A DNA stretch of 64,000 nucleotides from Gryllotalpicola ginsengisoli DSM 22003 (GCF_000419445.1 NZ_AULK01000001.1:496001-560000), one strand, 5' to 3'. Shown: positions 26,843 through 35,223, counted from the first letter of the stretch. Translations and numbers: made by a program. The notes: generated from the letters alone by a model not told the origin.

Positions 26843-28618
26843 ATGACGGACACCACGCCCACCACCCAGTCGCCTCACATCGAAGCCACCGTCGTGCGCA
26901 GCGCCGAGGGGCCGTACATCGGCCACATCTCGGTCGACGGCGCCGTCTCGACGGTCGAGGGACGCACGGAGGACGGCGTCCGCCGCGACATCATCCGAGC
27001 CGTGGCGGGCGTCGCCCAGCGCCTGTCCCACCCGGTGCGGCTCGTCGCCCGCGACAGCCTGGGGGTGCAGACCGTGTCGGTCAACCCCGACGGCTACACC
27101 GAGGCGCTCACCCCGGTCACCCCCGCCGCCCCCGCCACCTCCGCCCCCGACGGCGGGCTCGACTTCGACGCGATCGTCGACCCGGGCCGCAACACCGGCC
27201 AGGGGCCCGTCTCCGACGACGACACCCTGCCCCGGTCCTCGCGGCGCGGCTCCGCGATCCCCGACCTCGAGTACCTGTTCCACTCGCAGGACGACGACGA
27301 CGATGACGTCGACGAGGTCACGGATGCCTCCCCGGTCAGCGCCGCGACGAGCCTGGCGGCCGACCCGCAGCCCACCACCCGCATCCCGACGATGCCGAGC
27401 TACGCACCGCGCGTCACCCCGACGGCGGCCCCGGCGCACTCCGCCGCGACGACGCCGCCGCCCGCGGCATCCGCCCCGGCGCTGGCCGCCCCGGCCGCGG
27501 CAGCGGGTGCGACGGCCGCCTCCGCTTCGAGTGCCGCCCCCGCGACCCCGGCCGCGACCCCGACCCCCGCGGCGGCCGCGACCCCGACGACCCCCGCCGC
27601 CCCGACCACCGACCGCACGCCGTCCTTCGACCCCGTCGCCCGGCTGCGCGAGCCCGAGCCCGCCACGCCGACCCCGCCCGAGCACCTGCCCACGCTCTCC
27701 GACTTCATGGCCACCCGCCCCGAGTCGCCGATGAGCCCCGCCGAGCGCGGCTGGCAGGGTGCGCTGCGCCGCCTCAGCGGCGGCCTGATCAACCCGGCGC
27801 CCGGCGCCGCCGAGCTCGCGCACCGCAAGGCCGTCGAGGCGGTGCAGCGGTCCTTCTCCGGCCCGCGCACGGTCGTCGTGATCAACCCCAAGGGCGGCGC
27901 GCACAAGACCACCGCGACGATGCTGCTGGCCTCCACCTTCGGCCAGTACCGCGGCGGCTACACGCTCGCCTGGGACAACAACGAGACCCGCGGCACGCTC
28001 GGCTGGCGCGCGCTGCCGGCGGCGCACAGCAACACCGCCGTGTCGCTGCTGCACGATCTCGACCGCTTCGCCGATCCGACCCGCGCCCGCGTGGGCGACC
28101 TCGACGACTACGTGCGCTCCCAGGGCTCCGCGCAGTTCGACGTCCTCGCCTCCGACGAGGACCCGATGGCCACCGACCGCATCGACGCCGACGCGTTCCG
28201 GCGGCTGCACGAGACGCTGCAGCGCTTCTACCGGGTGATCCTGATCGACACCGGCAACAACATGCGCGCCGCCAACTGGCTGGCCGCGGTCGAGGCCGCC
28301 GACCAGCTCGTCATCGTCTCGACCGTGCGAGAGGACACCGCGGCAAGCGCCGCCTGGCTCGTCGACGGCCTGCGCGAGAAGGGCCTGGGCGACAAGGTGC
28401 GCGACGCGGTCACCGTGCTGTCGGCCACCTCGGCCCAGACCGACCCGCAGCTCTCCCGTCGCCTGCACGGCCACTTCGGCTCGCTGACCCGCGCGGTGCT
28501 CGACGTGCCCCACGACGTAGCGCTCGTCGACGGCGGCGCGATCAACTTCGACCTGCTGTCGAGGAACACCCGGGAGGCGTGGCTCGACGTGGCCGCGACG
28601 GTCGCCGAAGGGCTCTGA
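26843..28618 (+). CDS. MinD/ParA-like ATPase with long Ala/Pro linker and altered Walker A
   Basis: This 591-residue protein has an N-terminal globular segment (about residues 1-90), an acidic run DDDDDDVDE near residue 153, a long Ala/Pro/Thr linker to about 265, and a C-terminal SIMIBI-class ATPase (about 330-591). The deviant Walker A reads NPKGGAHKTTATM with K350, and the glycine that normally precedes the second lysine is replaced by His354. Later ATPase segments VILIDTGNNMRAANW and VIVSTVREDTAAS are present. Such ATPases polymerise or position cargo on membranes or nucleoids; some serve type VII secretion. No secretion or ParB gene is nearby. GGAGGG sets the ATG. Confidence 0.8.
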   Translation: MTDTTPTTQSPHIEATVVRSAEGPYIGHISVDGAVSTVEGRTEDGVRRDIIRAVAGVAQRLSHPVRLVARDSLGVQTVSVNPDGYTEALTPVTPAAPATSAPDGGLDFDAIVDPGRNTGQGPVSDDDTLPRSSRRGSAIPDLEYLFHSQDDDDDDVDEVTDASPVSAATSLAADPQPTTRIPTMPSYAPRVTPTAAPAHSAATTPPPAASAPALAAPAAAAGATAASASSAAPATPAATPTPAAAATPTTPAAPTTDRTPSFDPVARLREPEPATPTPPEHLPTLSDFMATRPESPMSPAERGWQGALRRLSGGLINPAPGAAELAHRKAVEAVQRSFSGPRTVVVINPKGGAHKTTATMLLASTFGQYRGGYTLAWDNNETRGTLGWRALPAAHSNTAVSLLHDLDRFADPTRARVGDLDDYVRSQGSAQFDVLASDEDPMATDRIDADAFRRLHETLQRFYRVILIDTGNNMRAANWLAAVEAADQLVIVSTVREDTAASAAWLVDGLREKGLGDKVRDAVTVLSATSAQTDPQLSRRLHGHFGSLTRAVLDVPHDVALVDGGAINFDLLSRNTREAWLDVAATVAEGL

Positions 28619-28656
28619 CCCGCCTGACCCGCACACGCCGGTGCCAGGATGGAGGC

Positions 28657-29325
28657 ATGGCGAGGATCGCGATCATCGGCGCACACGGCAAGGTCGGCCA
28701 GCAGCTCATGCGGCAGCTGTACGACGCGGGCGACGACTTCATCGGGATCGTGCGCGGCGAGGAACACGCCGAAGACATCTACCGGCTCGGCGGCGAGGGC
28801 GTGCGGCTCGACCTCGAGGCGACGGATGCCGCAGCCCTGGCCGACGCGATTCGCGGCGCCGACGCGCTGGTCTTCACCGCGGGCGCCGGCGCCGGGAGCG
28901 GGGTGCCGCGCAAGCGGACCGTGGACTACGGCGCCTCGGTGCTGTCGATCGAGGCGGCGAAGGCGGCGGGCATCCGTCGCTTCGTGCAGGTGTCGGCGGC
29001 CGGCGTCGACGACCCGGCCACCGCCCAGGCCTCGCCCGACCCGCAGTGGGCGGCGTACGTGGAGGCCAAGCGCGACGCGGACGCGGCGCTGCGCGACAGC
29101 GGGCTGGAGTGGACGATCCTGCGCCCGACGGCGCTGACCCTCGACGAGGGCACCGGGCTGATCGAGCTGGGCGAGCACGTGGACCGGGAGTCCGGGCGCA
29201 TCCCCCGCGCCGACGTCGCCGCCACGATCATCGCCGTGCTGGGCGAGGACGGCAGCATCGGCAAGCAGTGGGAGCTGACCGGCGGGAACACCCCGATCGC
29301 CGAAGCCGTTGCGAGGTCGGTATGA
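28657..29325 (+). CDS. NAD(P)-binding atypical SDR protein
   Basis: A 222-residue Rossmann-fold protein with the N-terminal motif IAIIGAHGKVGQQLM and a later FVQVSAAGVDD segment, as in the NmrA/atypical short-chain dehydrogenase group (YwnB/YhfK-like). The classical YxxxK catalytic pair is replaced by a YVEAKRDAD segment. Members act as redox sensors or isomerases; the role here is unknown. GGAGG precedes the ATG closely. Its stop overlaps the next start (ATGA), giving an operon. Confidence 0.82.
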   Translation: MARIAIIGAHGKVGQQLMRQLYDAGDDFIGIVRGEEHAEDIYRLGGEGVRLDLEATDAAALADAIRGADALVFTAGAGAGSGVPRKRTVDYGASVLSIEAAKAAGIRRFVQVSAAGVDDPATAQASPDPQWAAYVEAKRDADAALRDSGLEWTILRPTALTLDEGTGLIELGEHVDRESGRIPRADVAATIIAVLGEDGSIGKQWELTGGNTPIAEAVARSV

Positions 29326-29909
29326 GCGACACCCCCGACTGGCGGGCCCTGCAGACCCTCGCGCACCGCACCTTCGCCGACCGGCTCGCGCGCGTCACCG
29401 ACTGGACGGCGCCGACCCCCGACACGGAGTGGAACGTGCGCCAGCTGGTCAGCCACGTCATCGAGGAGCAGCAGTGGGTGCCGCCGCTGCTGGCCGGACG
29501 CACGATCGCCGAGGCACGCAGCCGCATCGAGCCGCTGCGCGCCGACCTGGTCGCCGAGTGGGCGCGGTACTCGGCCCGGGCCGCCGAGGCCTGGGCCGCC
29601 GCGGACCTCGACGCCGTGGTGCAGCTCAGCTACGACGCCGTGCCCGCCCGGCAGTACCTCGCCGAGCAGGTCTGCGACGTGACGGTGCACACCTGGGATC
29701 TGGCGCGGGCGATCGGCGCCGACGAACAGCTGCCGGGCGAGCTCGTCGAGGCGGCCTGGAGCGTGCTCGAACCGCAGCAGGACACGCTGCAGGCATCCGG
29801 TCTCTACGCGCCCGCCGTGCCGGTGCCCGAGGACGCGCCGCTGCAGACCCGCCTGCTCGCCCTCACCGGTCGCCGCATCGCGGTCGCCGCCGCAGAGCCG
29901 CCCCAATAG
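29322..29909 (+). CDS. TIGR03086-family metal-binding protein
   Basis: This 195-residue protein is a DinB-like/maleylpyruvate isomerase relative. WNVRQLVSHVIEEQQW (about residues 37-52) gives the first metal histidine and CDVTVHTWDLARAIG near residue 122 the second, both typical of TIGR03086. The family is abundant in actinobacteria and mostly uncharacterised. It is translationally coupled to the SDR gene. Its stop codon (TAG 29907-29909) is also the first half of the fadD -10 element. Confidence 0.82.
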   Translation: MSDTPDWRALQTLAHRTFADRLARVTDWTAPTPDTEWNVRQLVSHVIEEQQWVPPLLAGRTIAEARSRIEPLRADLVAEWARYSARAAEAWAAADLDAVVQLSYDAVPARQYLAEQVCDVTVHTWDLARAIGADEQLPGELVEAAWSVLEPQQDTLQASGLYAPAVPVPEDAPLQTRLLALTGRRIAVAAAEPPQ

Positions 29910-29912
29910 GCT
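29907..29912 (+). promoter_or_regulatory. -10 element of fadD overlapping the upstream stop codon
   Basis: TAGGCT begins with the TAG stop of the previous gene and ends 7 nt before the ATG of fadD at 29920. Confidence 0.6.
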
Positions 29913-29919
29913 GGGGGCC

Positions 29920-31617
29920 ATGACTTCGGCCCAGAAGCCGTGGATCGCGCACTACGCCCCCGGCGTGGTCACCGAGATCCCGCCCGTGACGGAATCCCTG
30001 CCCGACCTCATCGCCGACACCGTGGCCGAATGGCCGAGGAACGTCGCGCTCGACTTCTTCGGACGCGAGACGACGTACCGGCAGCTTGGCGAGCAGATCG
30101 ACCGCGCCGCCGAGGGGCTGCGCAGGCTCGGGGTGAAGAAGGGCGACCGGGTGGCCCTCGTGCTGCCCAACTGCCCCGAGCACATCGCCGCGTTCTACGC
30201 CGTGCTGCGCCTCGGCGCGGTCGTGGTGGAGCACAACCCGCTCTACACCGCCCGCGAGCTGCGGCACCAGTTCGAAGACCACGGCGCGAGGTTCGCGATC
30301 GTGTGGCAGAAGGTCGCCCAGAAGGTGCTCGATCTGCCGGCCGACCTCGAGGTGCGCGCCGTCGTCTCGATCGACATCACGCAGGGCATGCCCCGCTCGC
30401 AGCGCCTCGCCCTGAAGCTTCCCGTCGCGAAGGCCAGGGAGGCGAAGGACAAGCTGTGGGCGAAGAAGCCCAAGGCGGCGATCGCCTGGCCGGAGCTGCT
30501 GAAGCACCGGCGCATCTCGAAGAAGGTGCCGGGGCCCGGAGCATCCGATCTCGCCGTCATCCAGTACACCAGCGGCACGACCGGCACGCCCAAGGGCGCG
30601 ATGCTCACGCACGCCAACCTGATCTCGAACACGCTGCAGTGCCGCGCCTGGATCCCGGACGTGAAGAAGGGCGAGAGCGTCGTCTACGCGATGCTTCCCG
30701 TCTTCCACGCCTACGGGCTCACCCTCGGGCTCACCTTCGCGATGACGATGGGCGCCCGCCTCGTGCTGTTCCCCGCCTTCGACCCCGACCTCGTGCTGAA
30801 GGCGCACAAACGGCACCCCGCCACCTTCCTGCCCGCGGTGCCGCCGATCATCGCCCGGCTGCTGGCGCGCGCGGCGGAGAAGAAGGTGTCGCTCGCGGGC
30901 ATCCGCCTCGGCATCTCGGGCGGCATGTCGCTCGACCCGGCCATGGTCGCGAAGTGGGAGCAGGCCACGGGCGGCATGCTGATCGAGGGCTACGGGCTGT
31001 CCGAGACCTCGCCGATCCTGTGCATCAACCCGCTCACCGACGAGCGCCGGGGCGGCAGCATCGGCATCCCCGTCTCGAGCACCATGGCGAAGATCGTCGA
31101 CCGCGACGACCCGGAGCAGGAGCTGCCGTTCGGACAGGAGGGCGAGCTGGTCGTCTCCGGCCCGCAGGTCTTCGCCGGGTACTGGAAGCGCCCGGACGAG
31201 ACGGCGGCGGCGCTGCGCGACGGGTGGTTCCGCACCGGCGACCTCGCCGTGATGGACGAGTCGGGCTTCGTGCGCATCGTCGACCGCAAGAAGGAGCTCA
31301 TCATCACCGGGGGCTTCAACGTGTCGCCGTCGGAGGTCGAGGAGGCGGTCATCGCGCTCGAGGGCGTGACGGATGCCGCGGTCGTCGGCCTGCCCGACGA
31401 GCACAGCGGCGAACGGGTGGTCGCCGCCGTGGTCATGGCGCCGGGCGCCCCGTTCGACCCGGCGGCCCTGCGGGCGGCCCTGCGCGACTCGCTCACCCCG
31501 TACAAGGTGCCGCGGGAGATCGTGCAGCTCGACGAGCTGCCCCGCAACCTGATCGGGAAGGTGCTGCGCAAGAAGGTGCGCGAGCTGCTACTGCAGCGCG
31601 AAGACCGCCAGGCTTGA
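29920..31617 (+). CDS. fadD: Long-chain fatty acid--CoA ligase
   Basis: This 565-residue acyl-adenylate-forming enzyme activates fatty acids to acyl-CoA with ATP. The AMP-binding P-loop is YTSGTTGTPKGAMLTHANL near residue 217. Further motifs are EGYGLSETSP (A5), GWFRTGDLAVMDE (A7) and the C-terminal IVDRKKELIITGGFNVSP hinge, with the A10 lysine in LPRNLIGKVLRKK. Length is normal. The leaderless -10 TAGGCT lies 7 nt upstream. Its 3' end overlaps a convergent thioesterase gene by 30 bp. Confidence 0.93.
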   Translation: MTSAQKPWIAHYAPGVVTEIPPVTESLPDLIADTVAEWPRNVALDFFGRETTYRQLGEQIDRAAEGLRRLGVKKGDRVALVLPNCPEHIAAFYAVLRLGAVVVEHNPLYTARELRHQFEDHGARFAIVWQKVAQKVLDLPADLEVRAVVSIDITQGMPRSQRLALKLPVAKAREAKDKLWAKKPKAAIAWPELLKHRRISKKVPGPGASDLAVIQYTSGTTGTPKGAMLTHANLISNTLQCRAWIPDVKKGESVVYAMLPVFHAYGLTLGLTFAMTMGARLVLFPAFDPDLVLKAHKRHPATFLPAVPPIIARLLARAAEKKVSLAGIRLGISGGMSLDPAMVAKWEQATGGMLIEGYGLSETSPILCINPLTDERRGGSIGIPVSSTMAKIVDRDDPEQELPFGQEGELVVSGPQVFAGYWKRPDETAAALRDGWFRTGDLAVMDESGFVRIVDRKKELIITGGFNVSPSEVEEAVIALEGVTDAAVVGLPDEHSGERVVAAVVMAPGAPFDPAALRAALRDSLTPYKVPREIVQLDELPRNLIGKVLRKKVRELLLQREDRQA

Positions 31618-32091
31618 GGTCGCGGTCGCGACCAGACGGCCCTGCCCGTCGACGAGCGTCGCCTCGGCGAAGGCGACCCGGCTGCCGGGCTTGGTGACCG
31701 TGCCCTCGCAGCGCAGGCGGCCGCTGCCGGCGAGGATGGGGCGCAGGAACCGCACGTCGATGTCGATCGAGGTGTAGCCCTGGCCCTGCTGCAGCGTGGT
31801 CTGCACCGCGCAGCCGAGCGCCGAGTCGAGCAGGGTGCAGGCGAGGCCCCCGTGCACGGTGCCGATCAGGTTGTAGTGCTGCTCGCCCGCCTCGCACTCG
31901 AGCACGACCCGGCCCGGTTCGGCCTCGGTCAGCTCGAAGCCCAGCAGGCGCGCGATGGGCGGCATCGGGAAGCTGCCGTCGAGGAAGCCCCTGACGTAGT
32001 CGATGCCCGGCATGGTCGGGATGCGGGCCGCGGCGGGTGCCGGGTCCTCCCACTCGACGAGCAGCTTGCGATCGACCCCCGTGTCAGTCAT
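31588..32091 (-). CDS. PaaI-family hotdog thioesterase
   Basis: This 167-residue thioesterase has the PaaI/hotdog core: YNLIGTVHGGLACTLLDSALG near residues 72-92, containing the HGG motif and the following acidic residue, and YTSIDIDVRFLRPI in the next strand. It hydrolyses an aryl- or acyl-CoA of unknown type. The last 30 bp overlap the 3' end of fadD on the other strand. TAGGCT is 6 nt before the ATG. Confidence 0.9.
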   Translation of the reverse strand: MTDTGVDRKLLVEWEDPAPAAARIPTMPGIDYVRGFLDGSFPMPPIARLLGFELTEAEPGRVVLECEAGEQHYNLIGTVHGGLACTLLDSALGCAVQTTLQQGQGYTSIDIDVRFLRPILAGSGRLRCEGTVTKPGSRVAFAEATLVDGQGRLVATATSSLAVFALQ

Positions 32092-32097
32092 GAGCCG

Positions 32098-32103
32098 AGC
32101 CTA
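32098..32103 (-). promoter_or_regulatory. -10 element TAGGCT of the PaaI-like gene
   Basis: TAGGCT on the minus strand is 6 nt before the ATG at 32091; leaderless geometry. Confidence 0.6.
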
Positions 32104-32125
32104 GGGCAGGTGGGAGCATCGTGTC

Positions 32126-32785
32126 GTGACTTCGACGAGACACGACCGGCCCAGCAGCCTCGCCGCGCGACGCGTCGGGGTGATGCTCGCGGTCGGAGCG
32201 GTCGTTGGGGTCGGCACGGGGCTGCTCTCCTCGTGGTGGTACGCCGGGGTCGTCGGCTGGATCGCGGCCTGCACGGTGTACACCCTGTGGGTCTGGCTGC
32301 ACCTGTACCGGATGGACTCGGATGCGCTGCGCGACCACGCCACCCGGGAGGACCCGGGCATCGTCGTCGGCGACCTGCTGATCATCGGAGCGAGCATCGC
32401 GTCGCTCGGCGCGGTGGCGATCATCCTGCTGCGCGCCAGCCACGACCAGGGGGCCGTGCAGGCGGTGTCGGCGGCCGTCGCGCTGGTGAGCGTCGCGCTC
32501 TCGTGGTTCCTCGTGCACACGCTGTACGCGCAGCGGTACGCGCGCGAGTACTACGGGCACCCCGAGGGCGGCATCGACTTCCCGTCGGAGGAAGACGAGG
32601 ACCCGGTCTTCACCGACTTCGCATACCTGTCCTTCGACCTCGGCATGACGTACCAGATCTCGGACACGACGCTGCGCTCGCGCAAGCTGCGGGCGATCGT
32701 GCTGCGGCACACGCTGCTGTCCTACCTGTTCGGCACGGTGATCCTCGCCTCGACGATCAACCTCGTCGTCGGCCTCGGCAGCTGA
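32126..32785 (+). CDS. DUF1345-family membrane protein
   Basis: This 219-residue protein has about five membrane helices. The central part has VHTLYAQRYAREYYGHPEGG and DPVFTDFAYLSFDLGMTYQI, the hallmark of DUF1345, which is related to small potassium-channel-like membrane proteins but of unknown function. The GTG at 32126 has GGGAG about 11 nt upstream. The gene ends 22 bp before a 16-bp direct repeat that opens the repeat array. Confidence 0.85.
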   Translation: MTSTRHDRPSSLAARRVGVMLAVGAVVGVGTGLLSSWWYAGVVGWIAACTVYTLWVWLHLYRMDSDALRDHATREDPGIVVGDLLIIGASIASLGAVAIILLRASHDQGAVQAVSAAVALVSVALSWFLVHTLYAQRYAREYYGHPEGGIDFPSEEDEDPVFTDFAYLSFDLGMTYQISDTTLRSRKLRAIVLRHTLLSYLFGTVILASTINLVVGLGS

Positions 32786-32807
32786 CGGGCGGCGCGGCCC
32801 GGCGGCC

Positions 32808-32823
32808 CGGGGCGGAGGCGCTA
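32808..32823. repeat. 16-bp direct repeat, left copy
   Basis: CGGGGCGGAGGCGCTA is repeated exactly at 33138-33153, 330 bp away, on the other side of the array. The right copy carries the stop codon of the minus-strand DUF3054 gene, so the left copy looks like a duplicated gene end. Confidence 0.85.
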
Positions 32824-32842
32824 ACCGACGCGCCCGCCGCCG

Positions 32843-33107
32843 ATTCGTCACTTTCTGCGCGCGATCGGCGGTGCGGGAGCACAGTTCGACGAATCATCCG
32901 TGCTCGCGCGAGCCATTCGTCACTAATGGCGCAGCGTCGGCCCAGACAGAGCACGAATCGACGAACCGCCGGCCCTGCAGGTCATTCGTCACGAATGGTC
33001 CCCCGGTCGACCATGGCAAGCACAATTCGACGAATGGCCGGCGACCGGGGTGGCGAGTCGTCGATAGAGGCGCGAGACCGGGCCTGGCGCAGCACAAATC
33101 GACGAAT
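32843..33107. repeat. BIME-like array of ATTCG/CGAAT dyads, four 69-72 bp units
   Basis: This array fills the only gene-free gap above 300 bp. Core A (ATTCGTCAC, best form ATTCGTCACGAAT) starts at 32843, 32915, 32984 and, degenerate, 33056. Core B (TTCGACGAAT, often after AGCACAA) starts at 32885, 32957, 33026 and 33098. Core B is the reverse complement of ATTCGTCGA, so the cores alternate in orientation. A to B is always 42 bp; B to the next A is 30, 27 and 30 bp. Sequence between cores is not conserved. The layout resembles bacterial interspersed mosaic elements between convergent gene ends. No transposase is nearby. Confidence 0.85.
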
Positions 33108-33137
33108 GGGGAGCGGAGCAGGGGCTGGCAGACGTGC

Positions 33138-33153
33138 CGGGGCGGAGGCGCTA
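33138..33153. repeat. 16-bp direct repeat, right copy
   Basis: Exact second copy of CGGGGCGGAGGCGCTA. Its last three bases (CTA) are the stop codon of the minus-strand DUF3054 gene. Confidence 0.85.
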
Positions 33154-33600
33154 CTGCCGCGCGCGCTCGGAGGCCCGGGTCACGGCGGCCCGGCGGGCGC
33201 GGCGGCGGATCAGCGGCGCGACGAGCGCCCGCCACCCGAGCAGGAACACGCCGAGCACGATCGATGCGACGACGACGAAGCTCGTCTCGACGCCCTGCTC
33301 GCTCGCGACCCGCAGCAGCATGCCGATCGCGACGGCGGCGACCCACACCGGCACACCGGTGCGCAGCAGCGCCATCGGGCGCCGCCAGGCGAGCGACACG
33401 GCCCAGCCGAGCAGCGCGCCGACCAGGAACGGCCACGCCGTCTGCATCACCCCTGCGACGCCGAGGTCTTCGCCGTGGCTGACGCGGCCGATCACCACGA
33501 AGAGCAGCACCAGCACCACGTCGAGCACGATCGACAGGAACACCCAGCGCTGCGGGTCGTCGGTCAGGGGATCGGGGCGGGCGGCGGGCGAAGAACTCAT
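33151..33600 (-). CDS. DUF3054-family membrane protein
   Basis: This 149-residue protein has four predicted membrane helices and a basic C-terminus (RRRARRAAVTR). VLDVVLVLLFVVIGRVSHGED and the following GVMQTAWPFLVG segment match DUF3054, an actinobacterial and archaeal family of unknown function. A weak -10 (GAGGAT) and GGGAG lie just before the ATG at 33600. Its stop codon is in the 16-bp direct repeat flanking the dyad array. Confidence 0.82.
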   Translation of the reverse strand: MSSSPAARPDPLTDDPQRWVFLSIVLDVVLVLLFVVIGRVSHGEDLGVAGVMQTAWPFLVGALLGWAVSLAWRRPMALLRTGVPVWVAAVAIGMLLRVASEQGVETSFVVVASIVLGVFLLGWRALVAPLIRRRARRAAVTRASERARQ

Positions 33601-33634
33601 GCTCCCATCCTCACAGACCCAGGCTGGGCGTCGG

Positions 33635-35164
33635 TCATTCGGCGAAGCCCAGGAACCCCGTGAAGACGAGCTCGCGCACGGCCGGCAGCAGCTGCGCGCC
33701 GAGCTCCCCGGCGTCCACCTCGAAGATCGTCGCCAACGCGTCCACGATCTGCCCGGCCGCGAGCTCCCCGTCGCAGGCGCCGACGAACCCCGCCAGGGCC
33801 GGGTCGGCCTGCACGGCGCGGCCGAACCCGCCGCCCTGGTGCAGCACGATCACGGTCGGGTTCTCGTCTCCGGGCCAGGAGTGCCGCTCCTCGGTGACGT
33901 CGCGCGACACGACGAGACGGGCGGCGGAGAGCGCGGCATCCGTCATGCCGGCCAGGCGGTCGTGCGCGGCCAGTGCACCGTCCAGGTGCGCGCCCAGCCC
34001 GGCCTCGTTCGCGCCGCTCGTCTCGACCTGCTCGAAGCGGGCGAGCGTGGGCGCGCCGTCGGCGGGCCGGCGCAGGGTGAGATAGCCGAATCCGACGTAG
34101 TCGACGTCTCGGCGGGCGAAGTCGTCGAGCCAGGCGGCGTACCAGCGCTCGTAGGCGGCGTCGCCCGGGCGGGTGCCGCCGTCGCGGATCCAGGTCTCGG
34201 CGTACTGCGGCGCGTCCTGCAGCTCGCGCTCGACGACCCACGCGTCGAGCCCCTCGGTCCACCGCCGCACCCGGTCCAGGCCGTCGGCGCCGGCGCGGTA
34301 CTCCCAGTTGCCGAGCAGCTGGGCGATGCCGCCCGGCTCGAGGTGCGCGCCCGTCTCGCGCACGACCCGCTCGACGAGCTCGTCCCCGGCGAACCCGCCG
34401 TCGCGGTACTCGTACTCGGGCACCTCCTCCACGCGCGGAGTGATCACGAACGGCGGGTTGCTGACGATGTGGTCGAAGCGCTCCCCCGCCACCGGGTCGA
34501 ACAGCGACCCGAGCAGGAACTCGATGTTGCCGATGCCGTTCAGCGCCGCGTTGAACGCGGCGTACTCGAGGGCGCGCGGCGAGATGTCCGTGGCGACGAC
34601 GCTGCCCGCGTACCGGGCGACGTGCATCGCCTGGATGCCGCATCCGGTGCCGAGGTCGAGGGCACGGCGGGCCGGCCGTGGCACGATCAGCCCGGACAGG
34701 GTGCTCGAGGCTCCCCCGATGCCGAGCACGTGGTCGGCCTCGAGCGCGTGGCCGAGCGCGAGCTCGCCGAGGTCGCTGGAGACCCACCACTGCGCGGAGC
34801 CGACGCCGTCGGTGAAGGCGTACGGCCGCAGGTCCACGAGCGGGCGCAGGCGATCGGATGCCTCGGCCGCCACCAGCCCGAGCCCGAGAGCCCCTCGCAC
34901 CCCGGTGCGCGGCAGCGCCCCCTCCAGCTCCGCTTCCGAAACCTGCAGCCCGAGCACGAACAGCCACGCCAGGGTGCCGGCGGCCGAAAGCTCCCCCGCT
35001 TCCCGGCCCGCCGCGAGCTCCCGCTCGGCCGGCAGCCGGTGCGAGCGGGTGAGCGCGGCCCCGGCCGCGTCGCTCCACAGGGCGCGCACGCCGTCGACGG
35101 TGAAGCCGGCGGCCCCGAGGTCGTCGCGGAGCGGGGTGATCAGGGCGTCGTCGAGTCTCGGCAT
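33635..35164 (-). CDS. SAM-dependent methyltransferase (PrmC-like core), 509 aa
   Basis: The N-terminal third (about residues 1-150) resembles the DUF7059 region of actinobacterial methyltransferases. The central class I methyltransferase has ALDLGTGCGIQAMHVA (motif I), VVATDISPRAL and the catalytic VSNPPFVITP (NPPF), which is diagnostic for enzymes that methylate amide or amino nitrogens, as in PrmC, RsmC or N6-adenine methyltransferases. A further C-terminal domain of about 200 residues follows. The target is unknown. GATGAT lies 6 nt before the ATG. Confidence 0.83.
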   Translation of the reverse strand: MPRLDDALITPLRDDLGAAGFTVDGVRALWSDAAGAALTRSHRLPAERELAAGREAGELSAAGTLAWLFVLGLQVSEAELEGALPRTGVRGALGLGLVAAEASDRLRPLVDLRPYAFTDGVGSAQWWVSSDLGELALGHALEADHVLGIGGASSTLSGLIVPRPARRALDLGTGCGIQAMHVARYAGSVVATDISPRALEYAAFNAALNGIGNIEFLLGSLFDPVAGERFDHIVSNPPFVITPRVEEVPEYEYRDGGFAGDELVERVVRETGAHLEPGGIAQLLGNWEYRAGADGLDRVRRWTEGLDAWVVERELQDAPQYAETWIRDGGTRPGDAAYERWYAAWLDDFARRDVDYVGFGYLTLRRPADGAPTLARFEQVETSGANEAGLGAHLDGALAAHDRLAGMTDAALSAARLVVSRDVTEERHSWPGDENPTVIVLHQGGGFGRAVQADPALAGFVGACDGELAAGQIVDALATIFEVDAGELGAQLLPAVRELVFTGFLGFAE

Positions 35165-35210
35165 CCTTCGATCATCCCAGGCCGGGCTGGGCCGCGGGCC
35201 GGGCGGCCCC

Positions 35211-35216
35211 TAGGCT
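35211..35216 (+). promoter_or_regulatory. -10 element TAGGCT of the alpha/beta hydrolase
   Basis: TAGGCT is 7 nt before the GTG at 35224; leaderless geometry in a 59-bp divergent spacer. Confidence 0.6.
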
Positions 35217-35223
35217 GCCGGAC

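Noticed and set aside
32843-33107. CRISPR array
   Set aside because: Repeats alternate in orientation, cores are only about 10 bp, unit lengths vary (72/69/72) and no cas genes are present.
32871-33482. Open reading frame through the dyad array encoding FVTNG and HxSTN repeats
   Set aside because: All frames stay open in DNA this GC-rich. It would run antisense through the DUF3054 gene, and conservation is at DNA level (third positions in the cores do not vary more).
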